DNA of 64,000 nucleotides from the NCBI GenBank assembly GCA_944391505.1, contig CALXTV010000003.1, forward strand, positions 1 to 64,000. The letters are read 5' to 3'. Made by a program: the position numbers and the translations under genes. Under the pieces are notes generated by a model that ran no database searches, had not been told where the DNA came from, and saw nothing but the letters and a program-made list of their open reading frames with translations. The DNA comes from an uncultured Alphaproteobacteria bacterium (GTDB taxonomy: Bacteria; Pseudomonadota; Alphaproteobacteria; RF32; CAG-239). Shown piece after piece: positions 42,605 through 51,587 of the stretch; the first letter of the stretch is position 1, and each line of letters starts with the position of its first letter.

Positions 42605-44764
42605 ATGGAGGAAAATCTCAGACTTCTGGCAGAAAAGTTAGGCCTGTCGGTGCGTTTTTCCGATGCCGGACTTTTTAAGAAAGATTATGAAGTCAACGGA
42701 GACGTTATCCGTTTTATTGCCGGAAGCCTGGGTTTTAATGCCCGGACGGAAGAAGAGGTCAATGCCTCTCTGGCCGAAATCGAGCGGCGGCGGTGGTTGC
42801 GGACGCTGGATACGATTTATGTCGTTGAAGAAGGCGATGTCAGTTTTGCCGCGGTCATACCGGCATCACGCCTGAATGCTGCTTTTGACATTATTGCTGC
42901 GCCTGAAAATTCAGGTGAGGGCATCTTCGGGCAGTTGTCTTTCCGGGTTAGCGACACCGGAGAACGCTACGTTCTTGATGGCAAAGAACTTGCCCGCATA
43001 GATGTGCGCATCAACACGGCGTTGAGTTTCGGTTATTATAATCTGACCTTTAAGATGGATGAGGAAGTTTTTTATTCAACCCTTGCCGTGGCACCGCGCC
43101 GCTGCTATGAGAACGCGGCACTGGCCGGCGGCAAAATCTGGGGTTTCAATATTCAGCTCTATTCTCTTAAGAGCGAACGCAACTGGGGTATCGGCGATTT
43201 TACGGACTTGTCTGAACTGGTCAAAATTGCCGCTCGCAGCGGCGCCAATATTATCGGCCTCAACCCGCTTAACGTGTTAAACCACACTTATCCCGAAGAC
43301 GCCAGTCCCTACAGTTCGCTGAGCCGCCTGTTTATGAATCCGATGTATATCGATATTGAGAACGTTCCGGAGTTCATTCCTTCTGACCGGGAGGATAATC
43401 TGGAGCTGATTAAAGAACTCCGCGAAAGCGAACTGATAAGATATACGGAAGTCTATAACCTGAAGATAAAATTGTTGGAGGAATTTTATAAGCGTTTTAA
43501 ATTCGGCAAAGACCAAAAACGCCATACCGATTATCAGCGCTTTTGCGAACACAAAGGTGTCGATTTGGAGAAGATGGCTCTGTTTCAGTGCCTCTATGAT
43601 GAAAAATGTGCGCCGGAATGGTGCGGCGGATGGCGCGCGTGGGAAAAAGACTATCAAGATTTTAACAGCGAAACCATCAAAAAATATATCAAGGCTCACA
43701 AAGACCGCATAGAGTTTTTCAAATTTATGCAGTTTGAAACGGAAAGACAGTTTGACATGGCTTTTCAGACGGCGGCCGAATGTGGTATGCGGCTTGGCTT
43801 TTATCGCGATTTGCCGGTAGGGGTAAGTGCCGACAGTACCGAGGTTTGGAGTGATCCCGATTTGTTTATTCCGGGAGTTGGCGCCGGAGCTCCGCCGGAC
43901 GCTTTTTTTCCTGCCGGTCAAAAATGGTGTCTGGGAACGTTTAATCCCTTTGTTCTCAAAGAAAAATGCTATCAGCCTTTTATCAAAATTCTGCGCGCCA
44001 ATATGCGTTCAGCTGGTGCTCTGCGCATTGACCACGTCATGGGACTGATGCGTTTGTATATTATTCCCGATGAAGGAACGGAAGGAACATATCTGTATTT
44101 CAATTTCCGCGATATGCTGAATATTGTTGCTTTGGAAAGTCATTTAAACAGATGTATGATTGTCGGGGAAAGCATAGGCAATGTTCCGGATGGTTTCATG
44201 GATACGTTGCGTGCCCGTAATGTCTATTCATTGGGCGTCCTTTGGGCCGAGCGCTTCGATGCCGGCTGGGGCGATTTCCGAAGCCCGCAGCAATATCCCG
44301 AATATGCGTTTACGTCCATCGGTACGCATGATATGGCACCGCTTCGTATGTGGTGGTTCGGTTACGATATTGCCCTTATGCGCAGCTTAAATATTATTGA
44401 TAATGACGAGGCGCAGTCGCAAGCTTATAAAAAGCGCGAAACAGACCGCTGGAAGTTGCTTAAGGTTTTGGATAACAACGGCGTGTGGCCGGAAGACAAT
44501 CTCCGCCGCGGCGATTATATTTTCGGTGAAGCTTATCCCGAGGGAATAGAAGAGGCGGTTCACCGCTTTGCGGCCCGCTCCGTTTCCAAAGTTTTTCTTG
44601 CGCAGCCGGAAGATATTTTTCATGTCGAAAAAATGCAGAATCTTCCCGGCGTTGATCGGGACAAACACCCGAACTGGCGGCGCAAGCTTCCGGTTAATCT
44701 GGAAAAGTTTGAAACCGATATCGCCTATATTCGCAACATCAAAGCCATTCGTCGCGAAAGATAA
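42605..44764 (+). CDS. malQ: 4-alpha-glucanotransferase (amylomaltase)
   Basis: 719 aa, GH77. It moves maltodextrin segments between chains and releases glucose. A roughly 150-residue N-terminal region, as in proteobacterial MalQ, precedes the barrel. The nucleophile Asp is in LRIDHVMGLMRLY, the acid Glu in VGESIGNVPDG, and the third Asp in IGTHDMAPLRMWW. SD GGGGAG. Last gene of the glycogen operon; a perfect 13-bp hairpin follows. With glgB and glgX it forms a branching/debranching/recycling set, but the synthase and phosphorylase genes are not here. Confidence 0.95.
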   Translation: MEENLRLLAEKLGLSVRFSDAGLFKKDYEVNGDVIRFIAGSLGFNARTEEEVNASLAEIERRRWLRTLDTIYVVEEGDVSFAAVIPASRLNAAFDIIAAPENSGEGIFGQLSFRVSDTGERYVLDGKELARIDVRINTALSFGYYNLTFKMDEEVFYSTLAVAPRRCYENAALAGGKIWGFNIQLYSLKSERNWGIGDFTDLSELVKIAARSGANIIGLNPLNVLNHTYPEDASPYSSLSRLFMNPMYIDIENVPEFIPSDREDNLELIKELRESELIRYTEVYNLKIKLLEEFYKRFKFGKDQKRHTDYQRFCEHKGVDLEKMALFQCLYDEKCAPEWCGGWRAWEKDYQDFNSETIKKYIKAHKDRIEFFKFMQFETERQFDMAFQTAAECGMRLGFYRDLPVGVSADSTEVWSDPDLFIPGVGAGAPPDAFFPAGQKWCLGTFNPFVLKEKCYQPFIKILRANMRSAGALRIDHVMGLMRLYIIPDEGTEGTYLYFNFRDMLNIVALESHLNRCMIVGESIGNVPDGFMDTLRARNVYSLGVLWAERFDAGWGDFRSPQQYPEYAFTSIGTHDMAPLRMWWFGYDIALMRSLNIIDNDEAQSQAYKKRETDRWKLLKVLDNNGVWPEDNLRRGDYIFGEAYPEGIEEAVHRFAARSVSKVFLAQPEDIFHVEKMQNLPGVDRDKHPNWRRKLPVNLEKFETDIAYIRNIKAIRRER

Positions 44765-44773
44765 CGCAAAAGG

Positions 44774-44808
44774 AAAAGGCCTTTCCGTTCTGGAAAGGCC
44801 TTTTCTCT
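44774..44808. terminator. Perfect terminator between malQ and flgL
   Basis: AAAAGGCCTTTCC (44774-44786) pairs with GGAAAGGCCTTTT (44792-44804), 13 bp, around a five-base loop. It separates the converging glycogen and flagellar operons. Confidence 0.9.
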
Positions 44809-44828
44809 GCCCCGATTACCTCCGTTTT

Positions 44829-47075
44829 CTACTTGAGGTAATCCAAAATCGACAAGCTCAGCGTTGTCTGCATAACCGAGTAGGAGGCCTGCAGATTGTT
44901 CACGGCCAGCAGCAGCTTGGTTGCGGCCTCTGTCTTGTCGACGTCTTTCAGTGACGAAATGTTGTTTTCCAGATTGTTCTTTACCATTGTCTGGTTCTCG
45001 GTCACATTGTTCAGCAACACCGTGTTTGAATTTACCTTGGCCAGAACCGAATACATATCCGGATTGGTGGTTGACGTACCGGCCGAGGAATTAAACAGGG
45101 CATTTTGAATCAGGTCAAGAGATTCCGTAACACGGTCCATCGGTTGATCCGAATTAATCAGGCTGTCTGTCCCGTCCGCCGGGTTGCGTGTGTCGACCAG
45201 ATTACCCTGGGCAATTTGACCGAGGGCACGGAACATCTGTTCGAAAACAGCGTCCTGACCGTTTATGTCGAAAGTCAGAGTTTGATTGTCGGAAATCATC
45301 TTGCTGGAAGACAATGTGCCGCCCTGATAGTAAGACTGGGTTTCCATGCTCCATTTCCCCGAAGCGTCAATAACCTGCGGATTTCCTTCTTCCGGCAGAT
45401 AGCCAGGATCGGCGGTTACATAGAGCGTTGTGCCGTCGTCGCTAATACCCGTAACCTGAACCCGTGGCACGGTATTGCTGCCGAAGCCTTCCATATTGAT
45501 GACCGAACCGACCGGGAAAGAAGTAGAAATTGTCACATCGTCGTTAGGCGAAATCGTCGTACTTTCCATAATCGGCGTATCTTCGTCAACCGTAATGGTT
45601 TTGCCGTCGGAAGAAACGGATTTGATGGTATAAGCCTTGGCATTGGCTCCGGAGCCGGCACCGCCGATGACGATGGTGTCGCCGGCTTTCAGTGAAGAAA
45701 AGGCACCGTGCTGTGTGGCCTTAATCGTACCGTTTTCGCGGCTGAAAGTCAAATCTCCGGTCGTCCGGTCATTGGCGGTAATACCTTCTTTCAAAAAGCC
45801 CCCGGCATTTCCGGCCGTTAGCGTTGCCGTGTTACCGCCGGTTGAGGCAATGGTCAAATCGCCGACACTGCTTCCGTCCACCGACATATTTGTCAGATTG
45901 GCCGCGGCACTTTCGGGAAACTTGATGTTAATACCGTCATAATAGTTCTGAAAATCTTCCAGCGAATTAAACGGAAAACTTATTGGTGCTTCAGTCGTAT
46001 TGCCGCCGCCAAACAGATATTTTCCGTTGACGAAAGTATTCAGACTGTCAACCAACAGCTTCATCGTCGAAAAAGCTGTCGTTTGCAGCTGCTTCATTTC
46101 CTGATACTGGTCGTTGCTCATTGTATGCGGTTCGCCTGTCGTCACACCGTTGGCATTGAGCACTGTCGAACTTCCGTTTATGGTATAAAGCGGAAAAGAA
46201 AACTTGGCGCCTTCAAACGTAAAATCGGGATTACTCGGCAGTTTTTCCTGCAGCGCGTTCATAATCTCTTCGGCGCTGGTCAGGCCGCTGATATCAATAT
46301 TGTTACCATCGCCGTTAGTGGCAAAAGTATAAGTCGTGCCGTTGACGGTCAGGGTTTTTCCCAGATAATCATTGATGTCATCGCTCGAAAAAGTGATTTC
46401 GCCGCCGGTATAATCCGGAGTCAGATTTCCCGTCAGAGCATTGCTTTCCGATTTTGGCGATCCGGTCTCTACCCCGTCGGCATTCAAGATTGATGAGGTG
46501 TTGTCAACCGTGTACAAGGGGTAAGAAAAAGTCGTGCCGTCAAATTTAAAGTTATCATTTGCCGGCAGTTTGTTTTCCAGCGCGTCCATAACATCTTGTG
46601 CAGAAGTGGCGGCGCTGATGTCGATGTTGTTACCGATAGCGTCTTCGGCAAAAGTATATGTTGTGCCGTTAATGGTAATCGAACGTCCCAGATAATCAGC
46701 TTTGTCATCGCTGGTAAAAGTTATTTCGCCTCCGGTCTTGTCCGGATCTTTCTGCGTGGAGGTATCGCTGACCGAGCCGCTGAAAGAGGTCAGGGCACTT
46801 TTAAAATCGTTAATCGTGCTCTGAATTGATTCCAATGATGTGCTTATCGTATCCAGCTCAACCTGCAAAATACTGTTGTTGTCCATATAATTGTTGTTGA
46901 CCGTCAACGCGGCTTCCAGACTGACGATGCTGTAAGCGCTCATGCCGTAACCGGAATAAGTCTGCGATTTCAGTCCCGTAATTGACTGAAAACTGTATTG
47001 ATCAACCAGCTGCTTATTCTTAAGCGCGCCGTTCATCATATTGATATAAGTTGAATAAGTCGGAACTCTTACCAT
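44829..47075 (-). CDS. flgL: Flagellar hook-filament junction protein FlgL, expanded by an internal duplication
   Basis: 748 aa, more than twice the usual 300-odd. The conserved helical ends of the flagellin family are intact: VRVPTYSTYINMMNGA at the start, and the C-terminal QASYSVMQTTLSLSILDYL. Between them is a large beta-rich insert containing two tandem copies of a 93-residue unit (residues about 114-206 and 223-315) and Gly/Asp/Thr-rich domains to residue 600. The ends should form the rod-like core and the insert would be surface exposed. SD AGGAGG. It is last in the flgI-flgJ-flgN-flgK-flgL operon. Confidence 0.88.
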   Translation of the reverse strand: MVRVPTYSTYINMMNGALKNKQLVDQYSFQSITGLKSQTYSGYGMSAYSIVSLEAALTVNNNYMDNNSILQVELDTISTSLESIQSTINDFKSALTSFSGSVSDTSTQKDPDKTGGEITFTSDDKADYLGRSITINGTTYTFAEDAIGNNIDISAATSAQDVMDALENKLPANDNFKFDGTTFSYPLYTVDNTSSILNADGVETGSPKSESNALTGNLTPDYTGGEITFSSDDINDYLGKTLTVNGTTYTFATNGDGNNIDISGLTSAEEIMNALQEKLPSNPDFTFEGAKFSFPLYTINGSSTVLNANGVTTGEPHTMSNDQYQEMKQLQTTAFSTMKLLVDSLNTFVNGKYLFGGGNTTEAPISFPFNSLEDFQNYYDGINIKFPESAAANLTNMSVDGSSVGDLTIASTGGNTATLTAGNAGGFLKEGITANDRTTGDLTFSRENGTIKATQHGAFSSLKAGDTIVIGGAGSGANAKAYTIKSVSSDGKTITVDEDTPIMESTTISPNDDVTISTSFPVGSVINMEGFGSNTVPRVQVTGISDDGTTLYVTADPGYLPEEGNPQVIDASGKWSMETQSYYQGGTLSSSKMISDNQTLTFDINGQDAVFEQMFRALGQIAQGNLVDTRNPADGTDSLINSDQPMDRVTESLDLIQNALFNSSAGTSTTNPDMYSVLAKVNSNTVLLNNVTENQTMVKNNLENNISSLKDVDKTEAATKLLLAVNNLQASYSVMQTTLSLSILDYLK
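46131..46736 (-). repeat. Tandem 93-residue repeat inside flgL
   Basis: Copy 1 is 46458-46736, copy 2 is 46131-46409, offset 109 codons. Both contain YLG, then a (I/V)NGTTYTFA strand, GNNIDIS, a TSA helix, LP, and PLYT with NA(D/N)GV. Protein-level identity is well over half by eye, while the DNA has diverged at third positions. Confidence 0.88.
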
Positions 47076-47090
47076 GATGATACCTCCTGA

Positions 47091-49271
47091 TTAAACTATA
47101 CCGAGCAGCATATCCAAAACTTCTTTGGACGCCGTAAACATTTGAGCGCAGGCCGCATAGCTCTGCTGATAAATAATAAGCTGACTGAGTTCTTCATCCA
47201 AATCGACGCCGCTGATGGTTGCTTCTTTGGTCGAGATGGAATTAGTCAGCTCCTGTTGATATGCCAGAGTTTTGGATGCTTCACTTGTCTGAGAAGCAAC
47301 ATTTCCGACAAATGTCGACGCATAGTTTGAAAGAGTCGTAGACATTGAAGACAGTGTTCCCGATTGTCCGAAAGACTGCGATTCCGTAAAGACTTTAACC
47401 ATCTCATTGGCAATGGTATTGGAAGCCTGATTGAGTTTATATTCGCTGCTGGCAATGTCATATTCCGGCGAACCATTGGCAATCAGTGCCGGGGTTGTCT
47501 GCAACTCTTCGCGAACGCTGATGGACGACGATACACCGGCATTTGAAGGAGCCAGACCGAGCTTTTCAATAACGCCGCCCTGACCGCCGGGAGCAACACT
47601 CTCGCTGATTTCCATCTGCTCGCCTGACGAGTTGACGATTCTCAGGACATAACCGTTACCGTTTGGTACCAGAGATGCCTGAATATTTTCGTTCAAGACC
47701 GGATCACTGTTGATTTTGTCAACAATAGTTTGCAGACTGTCATTCGGATAGATGTTGATTGAACCGTAGTTCAAACCGTGCGACGTATCCGAGAAATTAA
47801 GGGTGACGACATTTTTAAGTCCGAGATTCATGCCCTTGCTGACAACTTTCGAGTCATAAATGGCTTCATTGGTATTGCTGACAAAAAAGTCATTCAATCC
47901 GAAGAAACTGGAGAAGCCTTCGGCCGTACGGTCGTATGTCCCGTCGCCGTTTGCGTCGAATTTAATGCTGACGTTGCCCTGCTCGCTGCCGATGGTCGAG
48001 CTCACTTCATCCATGATGGCAATGCTGTATTCGCTGTCGCCGGTGTCGATAACCAAATGCCCGTCATCGTCAAAACTGGCGGAGGCCTGCGGCAGATTGG
48101 CACCGTCCGGCGATTGCAGCCAGTCATTAATGCGCTGCGCCATCTCTGCAACGCTGCCGTCTGTAAAACCAAGGCCGCCGTTCAGATTGGTCGTAGCAAC
48201 CTGATTTCCTTCCGAGTCAAAAACAATAAAGCGGACATCGCCGTTTTCAATGCTGATGTTTTGCGCGGCCGGATCAATAAAGCTGCGGGTTCCGGTCAGC
48301 GACGACGGCGTATTCGGATAGGCTGTTCCCTGGTTGTGAATAGCATTGATTTGCGTTTTCAACACGCCGGCCAGCTCGTCCAATTGCGATTGCAGCGAGG
48401 GCAGGGTAACGTCGCGAATTTCGATAAGACCCTGAATTTCACCGCCGGCAATCTGACTGGTAATGTCGACGCCGTCAACATAAATTCCGGAAATTCCGCC
48501 GCCGGCATAGGAAGAGGTGGCGCTTGCCTGGGCAACGGAATTATGGCTGAGTTTATGAACATCGCGATCCAGCAGGGTTACGCCGTTTTTGGTCTGAATG
48601 ACCATTTCGCCGTTTTCGCGTTTAAAGTAGTTGATGTCAATTAATCCGCTGAGCTCGCGCAAAGCCGTATCACGCTGGTCTTCCAAATCGGTAACGCCGT
48701 CATAGCCCAAAACCTGATATTTGACGATTTTGTCGTTTAATGTTTTCAACTCGTCCAGCAGATTGTTAATCTGGTCAACGTCTTCCTGGATGCTCATGTC
48801 CGCATCGCCGCGGAGTTTCTGAATTTCTTCCGAAAGGTAGTTCAGACGGGAGGTAACCGTATTAGCCGCATTCAAAAGGTTATAACGTCCGGTGGCAGAA
48901 GTTACATCAGTCGAAAAAGTATTGAATGCTGCTTGCAGTTCCGCAACGTTGGCCGAAATTGAGTCGTCTCCTTCAGGTGTGCCGAGCAGGGTTTCCGCTT
49001 TACTCAGATACTGGCTTTTACCGTTGGCCGTACCATAGGCATTATTTGCGGCTAAAAAGCTTTTTAGCAGACCTTCGTCAACGGTGCGGGTAATATTGCC
49101 AAGCGTTACGCCGGCGTTTTGTCCTGCCAAAACAACATTTTTCTGCGCTGCCGTCTTGCGGGTATAGCCTTCGGTGTCTACGTTGGCGACATTGCGGCCG
49201 ATAATGTCAAGCTGCTGTTGTGCCACCTTCATTCCGGTAAGGGAATTTTGTAATCCTGATAATAATGCCAT
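47091..49271 (-). CDS. flgK: Flagellar hook-associated protein 1
   Basis: 726 aa, the larger end of the family. The N-terminus SGLQNSLTGMKVAQQQLDIIGRNVANVDTEG (here broken as SGLQNSLTGM and RNVANVDTEGYTRK) and the C-terminal QQSYAACAQMFTASKEVLDMLL are the coiled-coil ends shared with rod and hook proteins. The middle holds beta-rich surface domains. FlgK joins hook to filament below FlgL. SD AGGAG. It is preceded by the FlgN-like chaperone gene and followed by flgL. Confidence 0.93.
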   Translation of the reverse strand: MALLSGLQNSLTGMKVAQQQLDIIGRNVANVDTEGYTRKTAAQKNVVLAGQNAGVTLGNITRTVDEGLLKSFLAANNAYGTANGKSQYLSKAETLLGTPEGDDSISANVAELQAAFNTFSTDVTSATGRYNLLNAANTVTSRLNYLSEEIQKLRGDADMSIQEDVDQINNLLDELKTLNDKIVKYQVLGYDGVTDLEDQRDTALRELSGLIDINYFKRENGEMVIQTKNGVTLLDRDVHKLSHNSVAQASATSSYAGGGISGIYVDGVDITSQIAGGEIQGLIEIRDVTLPSLQSQLDELAGVLKTQINAIHNQGTAYPNTPSSLTGTRSFIDPAAQNISIENGDVRFIVFDSEGNQVATTNLNGGLGFTDGSVAEMAQRINDWLQSPDGANLPQASASFDDDGHLVIDTGDSEYSIAIMDEVSSTIGSEQGNVSIKFDANGDGTYDRTAEGFSSFFGLNDFFVSNTNEAIYDSKVVSKGMNLGLKNVVTLNFSDTSHGLNYGSINIYPNDSLQTIVDKINSDPVLNENIQASLVPNGNGYVLRIVNSSGEQMEISESVAPGGQGGVIEKLGLAPSNAGVSSSISVREELQTTPALIANGSPEYDIASSEYKLNQASNTIANEMVKVFTESQSFGQSGTLSSMSTTLSNYASTFVGNVASQTSEASKTLAYQQELTNSISTKEATISGVDLDEELSQLIIYQQSYAACAQMFTASKEVLDMLLGIV

Positions 49272-49282
49272 GGTAAAAACTC

Positions 49283-49738
49283 CTATAAAGTTCTGTTTAT
49301 TGTCATTGCGTTTTTACTGTTGTCCAAAGGCGAATACTTGCCCTGGCTTCCGTAAGAGGTCGAATAGGTGCTGGTGCGTGCCTTGGCCAGATTGACAATG
49401 GAATCCATAATCGTCTGGCTTACCTGCATTCTGGTTTGCAGAAGTTTGCTGTTTTCGTGCTGCAACTCGTCAAGCTTCAACGCTTCGTCCCGCAAAATCC
49501 GCTTGTCTTCAATGTCCAAGAGCTTAAGACCTTCCTGATTTTTGATAAAAAAGGCGACAAAAGAACGGTAAGCCGTAACCAGTCTGACTTTTTGTTCATA
49601 CAATTCGGCAACCTTGTCTGTTTCAAATTTTTCCAGAGCGGCATTTTCTTCCTGAAGCAGCTCGGAAAAGCGGCGGACAATATCCAGATAATCCGTGGCC
49701 TTGGTTTTGATTTCTTCTTTCAACAACGCGCTTTCCAT
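49283..49738 (-). CDS. FlgN-like flagellar export chaperone
   Basis: 151 aa from the ATG at 49738 (MESALLKEE), with GGAG about nine bases upstream; a longer start overlaps flgJ. It is almost entirely helical with heptad-like spacing (FSELLQEENAALEKFETDKV) and a Ser/Tyr-rich, disordered tail. Length, helix content and position just upstream of flgK and flgL fit FlgN, which binds their C-termini before export. Alignment would be needed to exclude another helical flagellar protein. Confidence 0.7.
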   Translation of the reverse strand: MESALLKEEIKTKATDYLDIVRRFSELLQEENAALEKFETDKVAELYEQKVRLVTAYRSFVAFFIKNQEGLKLLDIEDKRILRDEALKLDELQHENSKLLQTRMQVSQTIMDSIVNLAKARTSTYSTSYGSQGKYSPLDNSKNAMTINRTL

Positions 49739-49739
49739 C

Positions 49740-50102
49740 TTACAGCACTCCTTTGCTTTGGGTTCCGTCAATAAAGCCCTGTGACTGGACTTCCTGCATC
49801 TCCAAAATAGATTTCATTACATAATCGGCGACCCCGACGGTTCCCGTTTTGGCCATGGCTTTGCCGTATTCGTTAATCAGCAGCGAACGAAATACTTTTT
49901 CGCCGTTTCCGCCGCCGAACATTCCGTCGGTTGAAATTCCCTCAAACATGGTTTCGACCATCCGGCTCAGGAAAAAAGCCTCAAAATCTTCGGCCGTCTG
50001 CCTGATCTCGTCGGTGTTGCCGTTTTGGGCATTGGCCATCAGGCTTTTCTGACGTTCAATGGCCAGTCCACTGTAATCGGTATTTATTGCCGGGCTCATC
50101 AT
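49740..50102 (-). CDS. flgJ: Rod-binding protein FlgJ (N-terminal domain only)
   Basis: 120 aa. The motif RQTAEDFEAFFLSRMVETMFEG and a following Gly-rich loop (GMFGGGNGEKVFRSLL) define the rod-binding domain. The muramidase domain found in enteric FlgJ is absent, which is usual in alphaproteobacteria. A separate lytic enzyme must open the wall for the rod. It starts just after the flgI stop, with GAGG in the end of flgI. Confidence 0.9.
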   Translation of the reverse strand: MMSPAINTDYSGLAIERQKSLMANAQNGNTDEIRQTAEDFEAFFLSRMVETMFEGISTDGMFGGGNGEKVFRSLLINEYGKAMAKTGTVGVADYVMKSILEMQEVQSQGFIDGTQSKGVL

Positions 50103-50103
50103 C

Positions 50104-51228
50104 TTAAATTACCTCAATGTCTGCCTGCAGGGCGCCGCTTGCCTTAATCGCCTGTAAAATGCTGATTAAGTCGCGCGGGCTGACCCCGAGGGCGTTCAGG
50201 CCGTCGACCAGTTCCTGCAGGTTAACGCCGGTATCCAGAACGCTGAGTTTGGTCTCAACACTTTCGTTTATGTCTATTGCCGATGTAACGTTGGTCACGG
50301 TCATGCCGTCAGAAAAAGGCAGCGGCTGCGATACAATCGGCATATCCGTAATCTTGATGGTCAGGTTCCCTTGGGCAATGGCCAGACGGTTTATTTTAAC
50401 GTCTTTACCGATAACCACGATGCCGGAACTTTCATCAATGACAACTTTGGCCGTTTGGTCCGGTTGTACCTGAAGCTGCTCGATTTTAGTCATCAGGTCG
50501 ACGATTTTGTCTTTATACTGAGTCGGCACGTCAAGTTGAATGGTTGCCGGGTCGGTCGCTTTGGCTGTTTGTTCACCCAGAAAAGCGTTGATGGCATCTG
50601 AAACGCGCCGTGCCGTCGTAAAATCCGGATTCCTCAGGGCAATGCGGATTGTATCCAGACTTTCCAGCGAAAACGGAATTTCGTTTTCAATGATTGCGCC
50701 GTTGGCAATTCGCCCCGATGTCGGAACACCTTTGGTAATTGAAGCATTGGCGCCTCTGGCCGAAACACCACCGACGGCAACCTGTCCCTGCGCCACGGCA
50801 TAGACTTCGCCGTTGGCGCCGACCAGCGGCGTGGCAATCAGCGTGCCGCCCTGCAGGTTTTTGGCATCGCCGAGCGCCGAGACCATAACGTCAATTCGGC
50901 TTCCCTGTCTGGCAAAAGCAGGCAGATTTGCCGTAACCATAACGGCGGCGATGTTTTTTGACTTAAGCTGACCGTCGCGGGAGTTGATTCCGACGCTGTC
51001 CAAAAGCGAAACCAGACTTTCTTTGGCAAAGTTGATAGATTTAATGTTATCACCGGTGCCGTTTAAGCCGACAACCATGCCGTAACCGACCAACTGGTTG
51101 TCTCTGACACCTTCAAAATCGGCAATATCTTTTATGCGCGATGCCGAAAATGCCGGCATGCTTATCAGCAGGCTGACCAGCATGACCAGTGTAAAAGTGG
51201 CTGTTTTCCTAAACTTCTTTGCATTCAT
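50104..51228 (-). CDS. flgI: Flagellar P-ring protein
   Basis: 374 aa from the ATG at 51228 (MNAKKFRK), with GGAG ten bases upstream. Signal peptide to about residue 28 (PAFSAS). Conserved FlgI blocks follow: RIKDIADFEGVRDNQLVGYG, GLNGTGD, and the C-terminal LVDGLNALGVSPRDLISILQAIK split here. FlgI assembles as a ring in the peptidoglycan layer around the rod. It is the first gene of the flagellar operon, behind a sigma-54 promoter. Confidence 0.95.
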   Translation of the reverse strand: MNAKKFRKTATFTLVMLVSLLISMPAFSASRIKDIADFEGVRDNQLVGYGMVVGLNGTGDNIKSINFAKESLVSLLDSVGINSRDGQLKSKNIAAVMVTANLPAFARQGSRIDVMVSALGDAKNLQGGTLIATPLVGANGEVYAVAQGQVAVGGVSARGANASITKGVPTSGRIANGAIIENEIPFSLESLDTIRIALRNPDFTTARRVSDAINAFLGEQTAKATDPATIQLDVPTQYKDKIVDLMTKIEQLQVQPDQTAKVVIDESSGIVVIGKDVKINRLAIAQGNLTIKITDMPIVSQPLPFSDGMTVTNVTSAIDINESVETKLSVLDTGVNLQELVDGLNALGVSPRDLISILQAIKASGALQADIEVI

Positions 51229-51272
51229 AACGCAAAAACTCCGCAAAATCACATTAAACTTATACAGTGATA

Positions 51273-51289
51273 TGCAAAATGCGTGCCAA
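51273..51289 (-). promoter_or_regulatory. Sigma-54 promoter of the flgI operon
   Basis: Read leftward: TTGGCACG, four bases, TTGCA. This matches the sigma-54 consensus (YTGGCACG-N4-TTGCW) at every fixed position. GG (complement of 51286-51287) is at -24 and GC (complement of 51274-51275) at -12. Transcription would start near 51262, about 34 bases before flgI. Confidence 0.88.
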
Positions 51290-51392
51290 TTTGTTGTGAT
51301 GGCATTTTTTTGTGCTTAAATTAAATATAAACTTGTTGTTAAACTTCAAAAAACTATACTTAAAGAGAAACGTATGAAAGTGCTAAACGCTT

Positions 51393-51569
51393 ATGCTAAA
51401 AACAGTATGGCTGCTGATTGAACATTTTAAGCTCGGGCTTATTGGATTCGTCATTGTCGTGGCTATTTTATTTACGATTTATTCGAACCGTATTTATATG
51501 CCGCAGAATGTCGATTCTCCAATAGAAACGGTTTGCCTGGAGAATGGTTTGGACGCGGTTTCGTGCTGA
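51393..51569 (+). CDS. Small single-pass membrane protein
   Basis: 58 aa. A hydrophobic segment at about residues 13-30 (LGLIGFVIVVAILFTIY) is flanked by Lys14 and Arg33, then a polar tail with two Cys. It lies 18 bases upstream of the MFS gene. No strong SD precedes the ATG; a 15-codon frame starting at 51374, with AAAGAG before it, overlaps and may couple translation. Not recognised. Called on the clear membrane segment and placement. Confidence 0.45.
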   Translation: MLKTVWLLIEHFKLGLIGFVIVVAILFTIYSNRIYMPQNVDSPIETVCLENGLDAVSC

Positions 51570-51587
51570 TTTATGAGGAGAAAAGCG

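Noticed and set aside
46131-46736. CRISPR-like or tandem DNA repeat in flgL
   Set aside because: Only two diverged copies, in frame, within one protein; it is a domain duplication.
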